IMG/VR virus record: IMGVR_UViG_3300025137_000048
Location: 1-54,246 of that record
Reading direction: 5' to 3' (one strand)
Origin: a virus
DNA: 54,246 nt
Part shown: in pieces, positions 1 through 8,209 of the stretch
How the letters are laid out: each line of letters opens with the position of its first letter
Position numbering within the stretch: the stretch's first letter is position 1
Position numbers and translations under genes: made by a program
The notes under the pieces: model-generated
What the model saw: the letters and a program-made list of their open reading frames with translations, nothing else
Database searches by the model: none
What the model was told of the DNA's origin: nothing

Positions 1-1164
1 ACCATATCTAGTTTTGAAACCAATTTTTGGTTGGAATGTGTTCTCACCAACCGCTCTCACCATTTGTAGTGGAACGTATGGGCAATAGAACATACCAGCG
101 TCATAAGGTGATGATCCTTTGTAACCCACAACGTAGTATTGAGCCGCAGTATTGTTTGACGCATAAGGGTCAATATATACTTTGTATCTACCGTTAAGAG
201 TACCAGCAAAAGTATTACCAGTATCGTCAACGTTTAGTGAGTTGTTAAGAGCAGGTGTGTAATCTAATACACCAGCCATTTGTAAAGCAGAAGCAACATC
301 TGAAGAACAGATAATGATATTACCTTTTCCACGTCTTGTTTCTTGTGCGATTACGTTGGCGTCTCTCTCAACTTGGAACATTAAACCTTTGAATTTTTCT
401 ACTGACCATCTTCCGTTGGAATCAGTATCTAAATCAAAAGTACCTGCAGTTGTAGTATTTACACCTGCACCTTTTTTAGCTTTTTCATAAATTGTTCTTA
501 CTACTTCTCTGTTGATTTCCGCAAGGATCTCAGCAGATAAGATGTTAGCCAATTCAGTTTCAGCGTCTAAACCGTGGATTGCTTTTAAGTCTTGAGCAAG
601 TTCCATTGTGTATTCTGCTTTTAACTGTCTAGTTTTAGCAGTAACAGTGGACTTTTCAATACTGAAAGCCATCTCAGCGAATGATGAACTTGCTTCAGCA
701 GTTGCTGTTGCAATACCAGTACCAGCTGTTACACTAGTTGTAGTATCGTTCATTAAACCTGGGTTTAGGGCAGCTGTACTATGAGTACCAGTTCCAGAGA
801 AATCTGAATCTGCTTCATTGAATAGCGCTTCTGTGCCTGAGTTTGAAGTAAATCTGCTCTTCATTGCGAAGATAAGACCAGTTGGACCAGTCATTGGTTG
901 TACACCACAGATGTCGTATGCTATAAGGTTAGGCATAGCTCTTCTCACGAGTGAGATTAGGATTGGATCCCAATTTGCTACAGCGCTGTCACCAGTCACG
1001 TTTGCAATCTCACCCAAGAATGCTTTGTCTTCTCTAGCAGCTTTTTCTTGGTTTTCCAGGATAACAGCTGTTACGGCTTTCTTGTACGGGTTTTCTATTT
1101 TTGGTAAATCACCATGCTCAAGAACCGGAGACCATTTTTCCTGTAAGTTTTGTGAATTAAACAT
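1..1164 (-). CDS. gp23: Major capsid protein gp23 (3' end outside window)
   Basis: My translation from the ATG at 1164 begins MFNSQNLQEKWSPVLEHG and stays open to the window edge, giving 388 codons without a stop. It matches the T4-type major head protein family: an N-terminal region that family members lose during head maturation, then the HK97-fold core with stretches such as ILISLVRRAMPNLIAYDICG, PMTGPTGLIFAMKSR, and near the edge VPLQMVRAVGENTFQPKIGF. It assembles with scaffold gp22 into the prohead and is expected to be trimmed by protease gp21, the two genes just upstream on this strand. A GGAGAG ribosome site lies 8 nt before the start. The final residues are missing only because the window ends. 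Confidence 0.96.
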   Translation of the reverse strand, partial: MFNSQNLQEKWSPVLEHGDLPKIENPYKKAVTAVILENQEKAAREDKAFLGEIANVTGDSAVANWDPILISLVRRAMPNLIAYDICGVQPMTGPTGLIFAMKSRFTSNSGTEALFNEADSDFSGTGTHSTAALNPGLMNDTTTSVTAGTGIATATAEASSSFAEMAFSIEKSTVTAKTRQLKAEYTMELAQDLKAIHGLDAETELANILSAEILAEINREVVRTIYEKAKKGAGVNTTTAGTFDLDTDSNGRWSVEKFKGLMFQVERDANVIAQETRRGKGNIIICSSDVASALQMAGVLDYTPALNNSLNVDDTGNTFAGTLNGRYKVYIDPYASNNTAAQYYVVGYKGSSPYDAGMFYCPYVPLQMVRAVGENTFQPKIGFKTRYG

Positions 1165-1188
1165 TATGTTTATCTCTCCTATTTCTTA

Positions 1189-2445
1189 TTATTTGTTGTA
1201 GATATCTCTACTTTGTCCCCTACTGATTGCAGCCGTATAACGAGACATTGTATCCGTCATGTCCATTACTGTGTTACTATCATTAGAATTTTGTTGAACT
1301 GTATCAACATTTTCAGTTGATTCAGGTGCTTTCGCTTGTCCAAAATAGCTTTCTTTTATAGTAGCTAATTTTTTAGAGTATGCGTCAGCATTTTCGAAAG
1401 TTACGTCTTCTACTAAAGATTTAATCTTTTCTTTTTCTGTATCAGCTAATCCCTCTACAGCACTTTCAAAGATTTCGTCTTTTGTGTATCCTTCGATTGT
1501 CTTTTTGTCATCAATAGACTTCTCTGTCATTTCATTGATTTTAGCTTTCATTTCTTCAAGCTCTTTTTCTTTTGCTTCCAGAACGTCATATTTTTCATCT
1601 GGAACATCAATGTAATGATCTTCGAATAATTGTTTTAGTCCACCAATAAAGTCTTCAGCGATTTCTCCCTTAATACCTTTTTCGATTGCTAATTCATTAT
1701 CTGCCATCCATTGCTCAACAACATAGTTCAGGTAGTTGTCAACTTTAGTAGTTAACTCTTCCTTAGTAGTTGCTTTTGCTTCGTCTAGTTCACTTGCGTA
1801 TTCACCCTCTAATCTTTCGATTTCAGATTTTACTTTAGACTTAACAGCAGCTTCGAAGATTGTAGCAGCCTTTGTTTTAAACTCTTCGGATAAAGAACTA
1901 TCTCCAGAAACCAAAGCGTTAACATCATCGCTTACATCAATAGATTTTACTCTTTGATCTACAGCTTCTTTGTTTACTTTTTTGCTTTCTTCTTTTTCGT
2001 CTTCATCTTCTTTGTCATCGCTGCCATTCATAGCAGCCATCATTTTTTTGTAAGAGGACATAATGTCAGATTTCTTCATCTTGTTCATGCTGTCATACAT
2101 TGCCTGTATCATACCAGACTTTGTTTTTGGCATTTCCATGATTTCGTCTTCGTCTTTATCGTCTTCTTTCTCGTCTTCTTTTTCTGCGTCAGCGTCTTCT
2201 TTGACTTTCGCCATTGGTTCTGCTGCTGCGGCACCTTTAGTAGGAGCAGATGAGTCTTTTTTTACTTTGTCTTTAGCTTTATCTTGTCCAACTTTATCAG
2301 TTGGAGAAGTTACTGCTGGACCAAGATCCTCATAGTCGCCTGCCTTTTGCATTGGGTCTGATTTACCAGCCCCCGCTTTTGGAGCGTCTGCGCCCTTAGG
2401 AGCTTCAGAAACGATTTCTTGTTCGTTTTTGATTTCTGTAGCCAT
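1189..2445 (-). CDS. gp22: Prohead scaffolding core protein gp22
   Basis: This is the internal scaffold that nucleates the prohead and is degraded by gp21 before DNA packaging. The 418-residue product is strongly charged. Residues 1-160 are low complexity with Ala/Lys/Asp/Glu blocks (for example EKEDEKEDDKDEDE). Residues 190-375 are predicted helical or coiled-coil, as expected for a core protein. It is much longer than T4 gp22 (about 269 residues), the extra length being mainly the acidic N-terminal half. Position between genes 21 and 23 fixes the identity. The leader carries AGGAGAG, a 16-bp perfect palindrome and a late-promoter box. Confidence 0.88.
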   Translation of the reverse strand: MATEIKNEQEIVSEAPKGADAPKAGAGKSDPMQKAGDYEDLGPAVTSPTDKVGQDKAKDKVKKDSSAPTKGAAAAEPMAKVKEDADAEKEDEKEDDKDEDEIMEMPKTKSGMIQAMYDSMNKMKKSDIMSSYKKMMAAMNGSDDKEDEDEKEESKKVNKEAVDQRVKSIDVSDDVNALVSGDSSLSEEFKTKAATIFEAAVKSKVKSEIERLEGEYASELDEAKATTKEELTTKVDNYLNYVVEQWMADNELAIEKGIKGEIAEDFIGGLKQLFEDHYIDVPDEKYDVLEAKEKELEEMKAKINEMTEKSIDDKKTIEGYTKDEIFESAVEGLADTEKEKIKSLVEDVTFENADAYSKKLATIKESYFGQAKAPESTENVDTVQQNSNDSNTVMDMTDTMSRYTAAISRGQSRDIYNK

Positions 2446-2461
2446 TTGTATTTACTCTCCT

Positions 2462-2477
2462 AATTTGATATCAAATT
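2462..2477. repeat. 16-bp perfect palindrome in gp22 leader
   Basis: AATTTGATATCAAATT reads identically on both strands and lies between the late box (2490-2496) and the gp22 ribosome site. It could form an 8-bp hairpin in the mRNA or bind a dimeric protein. A comparable 16-bp palindrome sits in the gp18 leader. Confidence 0.6.
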
Positions 2478-2489
2478 TTTGCGTATAAC

Positions 2490-2496
2490 TATTTAT
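2490..2496 (-). promoter_or_regulatory. Putative T4-type late promoter before gp22
   Basis: On the minus strand this reads ATAAATA, seven of eight bases of the T4 late consensus TATAAATA, about 45 nt upstream of the gp22 ATG. It overlaps the gp21 stop codon. Confidence 0.5.
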
Positions 2497-3152
2497 TATT
2501 TTGTGAGTTTCTGTAAGAACCTATCAAAAGCTACTGCTTCTGCCATTGCCTTACGCTCTCTAGTTTCACGCTCAATTTGTTGTTTAATTTCGAAAACATC
2601 TTGTTCCTTAATGATTCCGTTGTCCCAAACCCATTCTTTACCTTCCATTACGCCATTGACGAATGCTTGAGGTGCGGATGGATCTGCAACGATATCGGCT
2701 GCAGTTGCCAAGTAAAAATCACTTTTTACATAGTTAGTACCGCCTTTATTCTCTAGAGAACCCATGCCTCTAGAAGAAACGCCTAGTTGTGCGCCTTCAT
2801 CTATAAGAGATTTCACTATCTTACCATAAGGTGTATCAGTAATTTTTGCTTCGCCGATGTAATTACCTTTATTATCACCCTCTAGTTTAGTTATGATATG
2901 TGATACTCTTTCTAAATTAACAGTTGGTCCGTCAGGATGTCCTAACTCACCAAATGCTCTTTTGCGCTGTACAAATTCTTTATTGTACCTATTAACTTCT
3001 TTCTCTAATACTTCCTGTGGGTAAACACGACCATTTCTGTTCTTAATGTTTGCCTGCATGAAAATACCTTTGATTTTATGAGACCTTTTACCGTTATCAT
3101 CGGCTTCAACGATATATTGTGCCTCGTTTATTTCTTCTCTAATAAGTTTCAT
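2496..3152 (-). CDS. gp21: Prohead core protease gp21
   Basis: This serine protease matures the prohead by cleaving scaffold and capsid proteins at Glu residues in T4-like phages. The 218-residue protein has the family landmarks: an N-terminal IKGIFMQANIKNRNGRVYP block (residues 28-46), GELGHPDG with candidate catalytic His72, ERVSH (81-85), and GVSSRGMGS (124-132) carrying the candidate nucleophile Ser126/127. Length matches T4 gp21 (about 212). It lies directly before scaffold and capsid genes. The start at 3152 has a modest AGGGAA site and a late box about 22 nt upstream. Confidence 0.92.
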   Translation of the reverse strand: MKLIREEINEAQYIVEADDNGKRSHKIKGIFMQANIKNRNGRVYPQEVLEKEVNRYNKEFVQRKRAFGELGHPDGPTVNLERVSHIITKLEGDNKGNYIGEAKITDTPYGKIVKSLIDEGAQLGVSSRGMGSLENKGGTNYVKSDFYLATAADIVADPSAPQAFVNGVMEGKEWVWDNGIIKEQDVFEIKQQIERETRERKAMAEAVAFDRFLQKLTK

Positions 3153-3173
3153 GTTGCGTATTTCCCTTTATTC

Positions 3174-3180
3174 TATTTAT
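3174..3180 (-). promoter_or_regulatory. Putative late promoter before gp21
   Basis: ATAAATA on the minus strand, 22 nt upstream of the gp21 start, sharing bases with the stop codon of the preceding 134-residue gene. Spacing resembles the full TATAAATA box before gp13. Confidence 0.5.
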
Positions 3181-3581
3181 CTAGTTTGACCAGAATTTTC
3201 ATAACCCTTTGTTTTTGCTACTTCTAAGATAAAAGTACCTGTAGCAGCACTTGCGTTAGTGATAACTATATCACCAGTTACACTTGCACTTTCTGGATTT
3301 GTTATCATTGGTTGTTTACCATGAAAACCATACTCACCAGAACCGTGTACTGATATTGCGTGATCATTTGTACCTGCGTCAAATAAAAATGCTACATCAC
3401 TTGTTGCTGCTGTTGTATTCCATTTAATACTTCTAATATCTAATGTTGGGTTAGACGAGTGACCTCTTAATGTTGAAGCGTCTATCACTTGTACTGCGTC
3501 ATTTGTTGCGTTGTTGATTTCAAACATTACGACATGGCGTGTGCCACTATCTACCAATGTTCTTTTGTTTACTACTGCCAT
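3177..3581 (-). CDS. Small virion-type protein inserted in the capsid cluster
   Basis: A 134-residue protein with no Cys, mostly beta-type sequence, and a blocky pattern (RSIKWNTT, VAFLFDAGTNDHAI, GSGEYGFHGKQP, TGTFILEVAKTKGY) that I associate with small structural proteins of marine T4-like phages. T4 has nothing between genes 68 and 21, so this is an addition to the head cluster. Head decoration or a head-vertex role is possible from position, but I do not recognise a named family. It has one of the strongest ribosome sites in the region (AAAGGAGAG, 6 nt before ATG), suggesting high expression. Confidence 0.8.
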   Translation of the reverse strand: MAVVNKRTLVDSGTRHVVMFEINNATNDAVQVIDASTLRGHSSNPTLDIRSIKWNTTAATSDVAFLFDAGTNDHAISVHGSGEYGFHGKQPMITNPESASVTGDIVITNASAATGTFILEVAKTKGYENSGQTR

Positions 3582-3593
3582 TTTTACTCTCCT

Positions 3594-3848
3594 TTATATG
3601 GTTAGACCTGTTTCTTTTTCGAAATAGGTTTCAATATCTTTTGGTTGTATTCTATGTTTCTTTGCTACTTGTTGTAGTATTCTAGGAAACATAGTTAAAA
3701 CCTTTTGTGGTGTCTTCGCCATCATGCCGAAAACATCATCCACTGCCTTTTTGGCCTTAGGCGCCAATTTGCGATAATTAAGAGAACGTTTGTGTTCGTC
3801 CTTTTCTTTAATTGTCAATCTCAACTGGTTCAGCGTCAGCGCCATCAT
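3594..3848 (-). CDS. gp68: Prohead core protein gp68-like
   Basis: An 84-residue basic, helical protein (KAKKAVDDVFGMMAKTP, KVLTMFPRILQQVAKKHRI) at the position of T4 gene 68, a minor prohead core protein. It overlaps the preceding gp67-like gene by 41 nt. Two adjacent ATGs (3848 and 3845) are possible starts, both inside the upstream gene and without a strong ribosome site, so translation is probably coupled. The assignment rests mainly on size, charge and gene order; sequence similarity to T4 gp68 is not obvious by eye. Confidence 0.6.
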   Translation of the reverse strand: MMALTLNQLRLTIKEKDEHKRSLNYRKLAPKAKKAVDDVFGMMAKTPQKVLTMFPRILQQVAKKHRIQPKDIETYFEKETGLTI

Positions 3849-4014
3849 TTGCCTCTGGTTCTTTGTTCATGATAGTGCCCGCCAAGTCTTTTCTCTTTGC
3901 GTCTAACTCACCACCAACTTTGTCTGCTAATGCAGCCTTAATACTTTTTTCTGCTTCAATGTTATCGCCTGTGTCTAAAGCGTTTATCATTGCTTTTGTA
4001 TCATCTATACTCAT
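3808..4014 (-). CDS. gp67: Prohead core protein gp67-like
   Basis: A 68-residue acidic helical protein (DDTKAMINALDTGDNIEAEKS, then Lys/Asp-mixed, ending DGADAEPVEIDN) at the place of T4 gene 67, the small acidic core protein that helps shape the prohead and is processed to internal peptides. The start is a TAATG overlap with the portal gene stop, preceded by AGGAG. Identification is by position, size and composition. Confidence 0.65.
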   Translation of the reverse strand: MSIDDTKAMINALDTGDNIEAEKSIKAALADKVGGELDAKRKDLAGTIMNKEPEANDGADAEPVEIDN

Positions 4015-5537
4015 TATTCTCCTTCTTCACCTGGACCTTGATATAATCCAGCTTCTATTTCACTTGCTATTTTTTCTTGTTGTTCTATAACTTCAGCCTC
4101 TGACATTTTAAGTATTCGTTTCATCATATAATCTCTTGACAATACTGTACCTAACATACCAGATTCTTTAACGTTACGATATGTTTCCATACGATCTTTA
4201 AACATTTCACTTTCTTTAATTTCAGCAAAATATCCATCGTTAACATATTCATATTTAATTGTTTGACTTAATGTTGCGTCCCAATCCTCGATAGTTACTA
4301 CACCTTTGAGAACTAGTTGTGTTTTAAGTAAGTCATGGAATAAAGTGTTAAATCTATTTCTTAATCTACTAATAAACTTTGTAAATTTAATCTCATCTCT
4401 ACTTACCTCTGTTGAACGACCTAATTGTAAACCACCACCAGCTTCGCTGTCTAATCTACTATATGGTACATTCAATGATTGAAACAATTTCTTTTGAAAA
4501 TACTTAATGTCATCTATCTCACCAAGATTTGATCCACCTGGTAAAGTAGTAATCTCTGTACCTCTACCACCTTCTCGTCTTGGTAGCCAGAAATCTTCTA
4601 ACATAGACATATATTGTCTATCGTCTCGTACCTCACCTGTTGCGGCGTCATATACAAGTTTGTTTCTATATCTGTTCATTACATCTTTAAGGTATTGCTC
4701 TGCTTTTACTTTAGGCAAATTACCTACATCAATGTAAAAAATTCTTCTTTCAGGTGCTCTTGATATACGATAGATAACAACACTATCCTCAATCATTCGC
4801 AACTGATTAACTGGTTTAATTGCCTTATGTAAATAAGACAATATTAAATTCTTTTGTTGATCTACTAAACCACTAGGACAATATGCGATAGCGTCTTTAG
4901 TTATCTTTAGTCCTGTTGTTGCACTTGCGCCAGGTTGTACACCTTTTTCATTGTAAATAAAGAACTCATCAAATTCAACGCTTTGAGGTCTCTTTGGATC
5001 TTTTGGTGCAAACTCATTACCTGGTTTGTTTTTAGCTGCTCTTACTTTTTTGATTTTTCTAGGATCAATATATCGTAACTCTGTAAGACCTAACTGTGTG
5101 TTTTTTGGGTCTATTAATTTATGATATACAATACGACCATCAACATACCAACGTCTGAATATGTCATGACCTTTTTGTTCAAATTCTAAAAGACTTACTA
5201 CGTTCTTAAATTCATCTGATATTCTTTTTTTAATAGATGTTGAGAACGGAACCTTATTTAAGTTTAGACGGACAACCTCTTGGTTATCATCTACAACCAC
5301 GGCCTCATTAATAATATCTTCAATCGCCATATCACACTCTGGGTGCATAGCAATTTCTCTATATCGTCTAATTAAGTCCGATTCATTATTTACTTTTCCT
5401 TCGATATCAAGATAGGTTCCAAAGTGACCACCACCCATAATTGTTTGTGTACCGTCATCACTTGATGGTGCGGTAAACTGTTGACTATTGGGTTTAGCCT
5501 CTTTTCGTTTGATTTCGAAACCAAATATTTCTGCCAC
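4014..5537 (-). CDS. gp20: Portal vertex protein gp20
   Basis: The dodecameric portal through which DNA enters and leaves the head. The 507-residue protein shows typical T4-type portal segments: IMGGGHFGTYLDIEG, an RYREIAMHPECDMAIEDIIN block around residues 60-80, SYLHKAIKPVNQLRMIEDSV, and LPRREGGRGTEITTLPGG near residue 320. Length is close to T4 gp20 (524). The in-frame start is GTG at 5537, preceded by AAGGAGA; I see no better ATG upstream. Upstream lies a UUCG hairpin that separates it from gene 19. Confidence 0.95.
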   Translation of the reverse strand: MAEIFGFEIKRKEAKPNSQQFTAPSSDDGTQTIMGGGHFGTYLDIEGKVNNESDLIRRYREIAMHPECDMAIEDIINEAVVVDDNQEVVRLNLNKVPFSTSIKKRISDEFKNVVSLLEFEQKGHDIFRRWYVDGRIVYHKLIDPKNTQLGLTELRYIDPRKIKKVRAAKNKPGNEFAPKDPKRPQSVEFDEFFIYNEKGVQPGASATTGLKITKDAIAYCPSGLVDQQKNLILSYLHKAIKPVNQLRMIEDSVVIYRISRAPERRIFYIDVGNLPKVKAEQYLKDVMNRYRNKLVYDAATGEVRDDRQYMSMLEDFWLPRREGGRGTEITTLPGGSNLGEIDDIKYFQKKLFQSLNVPYSRLDSEAGGGLQLGRSTEVSRDEIKFTKFISRLRNRFNTLFHDLLKTQLVLKGVVTIEDWDATLSQTIKYEYVNDGYFAEIKESEMFKDRMETYRNVKESGMLGTVLSRDYMMKRILKMSEAEVIEQQEKIASEIEAGLYQGPGEEGE

Positions 5538-5565
5538 TACTTTTCTCCTTTATACTATATTATTT

Positions 5566-5587
5566 AGGGCGCCTCGAAAGACGCCCT
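5566..5587 (-). terminator. UUCG-loop hairpin between genes 19 and 20
   Basis: The minus-strand transcript reads AGGGCGUCU-UUCG-AGGCGCCCU: nine pairs (one G-U) closing a UUCG tetraloop, directly after the gp19 stop. This is the style of T4 intrinsic terminators and mRNA-stabilising hairpins, but the following tract (AAAUAAUAU) is A/U-mixed rather than a clean U run, so termination may be partial. Confidence 0.75.
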
Positions 5588-5596
5588 ATTTCAACT

Positions 5597-6124
5597 TTAT
5601 GTTGTAGTGTTTGATTCCCAGTATTGGTATCTCCAAGTACATTCAAATGTTTCAAGTGTTGTTGCCTGTTCCATAGTTAGATCAACTTGACCTATTATAG
5701 TAGGGTACATACCTCTGAAAGTGTAAGACTTGATTGTATTACCGTTTCTATCTAAATGGTCGACAAATGCGTCCACTTGATAATCAGTAGGATTTACAAG
5801 TCCTTCATTATCTGAATGGTTGTTTATACCGTTTGACCATCTTTCAATAGCATTTCTGATTAAAAAATCAGTATCGTTAATGATAGTAGTAGTCCAAGTT
5901 TGGAATGTTCTATCACCTGCCATGTAAATAGGTCTGCCACGGAAGTTTACAGTTAATTCACCAATTTCACTTGATGGTAAGTTAGTAGCAGAGCATAAAA
6001 ATGCCATACTTTCTGTTTCACCACCAACTGCTGCGTAACCAGGGAACGGAAGAGTTACTTTAAACTGATTGTTTCTAGCACCTCCGCCTTTTAATTTAGA
6101 AACAAAATCTGTTATATTAGCCAT
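5597..6124 (-). CDS. gp19: Tail tube protein gp19
   Basis: The repeated subunit of the inner tail tube. The 175-residue length is close to T4 gp19 (163). The sequence carries family features: MANITDFVSKLKGGGARNNQ at the N terminus, AFLCSATNLPSSEIGELTV (residues 41-59), FRGRPIYMAGDRTF, and the ending TLETFECTWRYQYWE. It follows sheath gene 18 by 10 bases and shares its transcript. A hairpin follows its stop, which could protect this abundant message or end most transcripts. Confidence 0.95.
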   Translation of the reverse strand: MANITDFVSKLKGGGARNNQFKVTLPFPGYAAVGGETESMAFLCSATNLPSSEIGELTVNFRGRPIYMAGDRTFQTWTTTIINDTDFLIRNAIERWSNGINNHSDNEGLVNPTDYQVDAFVDHLDRNGNTIKSYTFRGMYPTIIGQVDLTMEQATTLETFECTWRYQYWESNTTT

Positions 6125-6134
6125 TTTTTATCTC

Positions 6135-8138
6135 CTATGCCCCAGCGACTTCACTAAACGATACACCACTTCTAGTAGCAATAAAGTTTAGTTTGATGAA
6201 GTTAATTGAACGATTTGGTTTGACAAAAATGTCAGCCACAAATTCGTTTCTATCAATTACTTCCGCTGTGTTGTTTGTTTCATCACAGACTACTGAGAAG
6301 TCTGTAATACCACGTCTGCCTTGTACGTCTCTAAGGAATGGCTCAATCAAGTTTCTAAATTGTGCTCTAGTGAACTCATCATTGAACTCAAAGAGTTGAA
6401 ATTTAGCTGCTGTTGATACTGCTTTTTCCATAGTTATGAATAAACGTCTTACATTTATTCTATTAAACGCACTTGGTTTAGTTAATGCCGTTTTATCGCC
6501 AAATAACAATGTACCTTGACCAGGGAATGTCACAACAGGATTTACTCTTGCTTTATACAAGTCATCCCTTTGTGTCTGGTTAGGGTTAAATGCTAATTTT
6601 ACAGCACCTCTGATTTGTCCTCTACTGAATCCAGCAGGTGAATACCAAGGGTCTGCAACGATATCTGTTCTTGCAGCTAATCCTGCGATATCACCGTTTA
6701 ATGGTACATATCTGTATATGTCATTGTACTTGTCGTACATATACTTATAACCACTATCAATGACAGCGTAAGAAGAACTAGAAAGCGCATCAGCAAATGC
6801 TTTTACGTTTGCTGTTTGCGATATCGGATCTGATACATTTACTACATCTGCTCTCGCAGGTGAGATAAATGCTACAACATCTTTTCTACTTTCTGCAACA
6901 TCAATTACTTTAGTTGCATGAGTGACGCCAGTTGCGTCTGTAGCAGGTCCATCTGAAGGTCCTGCAATTAAGAAGTTGATATCTACTGTTTCTGAGTCAG
7001 CAAACTTATCGTATGCTAATGCCATTTCGCCTAAAGTTGGAGCGTTGTCGTCTGTTCCACCGGAAAGACTTGCTTTAAACACAGTTAAACCCGCAGTTCC
7101 TTGATTATCAAAAGCTACTGCCGCCTTAGTGGTTGCATTTAACTTAGGTGATCCTGCATTTGCTAAAGTTGATTCATGATCCATCCAGTAAATGAACTCA
7201 CTTGATCTGTAAAGTACATCTACATAATAGTTTGAATTACCTTGAGCGTCTTTTGCGTCAGAAGCTTGTGAAACACCTTCAAATGTTTCTAGAATTGAAC
7301 CAGCAGTACCTGTGATACCGCCATCTTCATCTACAACAGCAATGTGTAATTCGTCATTCGAAGCACCTGCTGCAGTTGCGTCATCAGTAGTTGTTGGTGC
7401 GTTAGAAAAATTGAAATAATATTCCCAATGTCTTCTAACATGTGCGTTGTTTGCTACTGCATGTCTTAATCCGCCCGTTTCTGTTTTACCAGAAGCAGGA
7501 TCAAATCTTGATATTGATAATACATGAGTTGCAATTGCTGTTACTTTGTAGTAACTACCTGATGGAGCAGCAGTGAAATTTCCACTGATATCTCCAAACT
7601 CTATTACGTCACCAACTTGTACACCTGTACCTGCGTCTACTGTTATGGTAGTGTCGCCAATTTCCGCTGTTGCGTCATTGACCAAATTACTACCGCCTAG
7701 TAAACTTTGATACGCTGTTGAGTTAGTACACATAGAGACTTTTAGGTTGTTACCCGCTGTTCCAGCTTCTCTTGCGATCCATGATCCTATGGATCCTGAA
7801 CCGTCTGAATAGTTGTCTAAGTAATCAGTTGTATTTTTAATCTGTAATCCTGAACCGCCTGAGGCAGCATTCAGATTACCAGTTACAGCTCTGACCACTC
7901 GTAAAGCATTTCCGTACTGCAAAAAGTTGGTTGCGCTAAAAAAATATTCGAAAGTGTTAGCATCTGGTTTCCCAAAAACTCTAACATATTCGGATTCACT
8001 TGAAACCGTAGTGATTTCATCCATCGGCCCTTTCTCACTAACCACGCCTATTGCACCTATTGATGTAGATACAGCAGGGATTACGTTAGTAAGGTCCTTT
8101 TCCGTAACAAGAACGCCTGGTGATACTAAAAAAGCCAT
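6135..8138 (-). CDS. gp18: Contractile tail sheath protein gp18
   Basis: Forms the sheath around the tube and contracts at infection. The 667-residue protein begins MAFLVSPGVLVTEKDLTNVI, the usual sheath N terminus, and ends with the conserved C-terminal domain (RNLIEPFLRDVQGRRGITDF near 605-624, then VKPNRSINFIKLNFIATRSG). Length matches T4 gp18 (659). The variable middle (about 100-380) is the exposed part in this family. A full TATAAATA box and a 16-bp palindrome lie in the 72-base leader, fitting a highly expressed late gene. Confidence 0.95.
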   Translation of the reverse strand: MAFLVSPGVLVTEKDLTNVIPAVSTSIGAIGVVSEKGPMDEITTVSSESEYVRVFGKPDANTFEYFFSATNFLQYGNALRVVRAVTGNLNAASGGSGLQIKNTTDYLDNYSDGSGSIGSWIAREAGTAGNNLKVSMCTNSTAYQSLLGGSNLVNDATAEIGDTTITVDAGTGVQVGDVIEFGDISGNFTAAPSGSYYKVTAIATHVLSISRFDPASGKTETGGLRHAVANNAHVRRHWEYYFNFSNAPTTTDDATAAGASNDELHIAVVDEDGGITGTAGSILETFEGVSQASDAKDAQGNSNYYVDVLYRSSEFIYWMDHESTLANAGSPKLNATTKAAVAFDNQGTAGLTVFKASLSGGTDDNAPTLGEMALAYDKFADSETVDINFLIAGPSDGPATDATGVTHATKVIDVAESRKDVVAFISPARADVVNVSDPISQTANVKAFADALSSSSYAVIDSGYKYMYDKYNDIYRYVPLNGDIAGLAARTDIVADPWYSPAGFSRGQIRGAVKLAFNPNQTQRDDLYKARVNPVVTFPGQGTLLFGDKTALTKPSAFNRINVRRLFITMEKAVSTAAKFQLFEFNDEFTRAQFRNLIEPFLRDVQGRRGITDFSVVCDETNNTAEVIDRNEFVADIFVKPNRSINFIKLNFIATRSGVSFSEVAGA

Positions 8139-8163
8139 CTTGTTTTCTCCTTTGAGTGTTTAA

Positions 8164-8179
8164 ATTTTAATATTAAAAT
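8164..8179. repeat. 16-bp A/T palindrome in gp18 leader
   Basis: ATTTTAATATTAAAAT is a perfect palindrome between the late box (8191-8198) and the gp18 ribosome site. It is the same length and relative position as the palindrome in the gp22 leader, although the sequence differs. Confidence 0.5.
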
Positions 8180-8190
8180 CTTACTGAAAC

Positions 8191-8198
8191 TATTTATA
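8191..8198 (-). promoter_or_regulatory. T4-type late promoter before gp18
   Basis: Exact TATAAATA on the minus strand in the gap between gp17 and gp18, 53 nt upstream of the gp18 ATG. Confidence 0.7.
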
Positions 8199-8209
8199 AA
8201 ATACAAGAT

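Noticed and set aside
818-1201. Plus-strand open frame opposite the capsid gene
   Set aside because: It lies antisense to well-conserved gp23 sequence, has no ribosome site or recognisable domain, and is explained by codon bias of the real gene.
1954-2335. Plus-strand Phe/Ser-rich frames that look like membrane proteins
   Set aside because: They are the reverse complement of the Lys/Glu/Asp-rich part of gp22; the hydrophobic look is a composition artefact.
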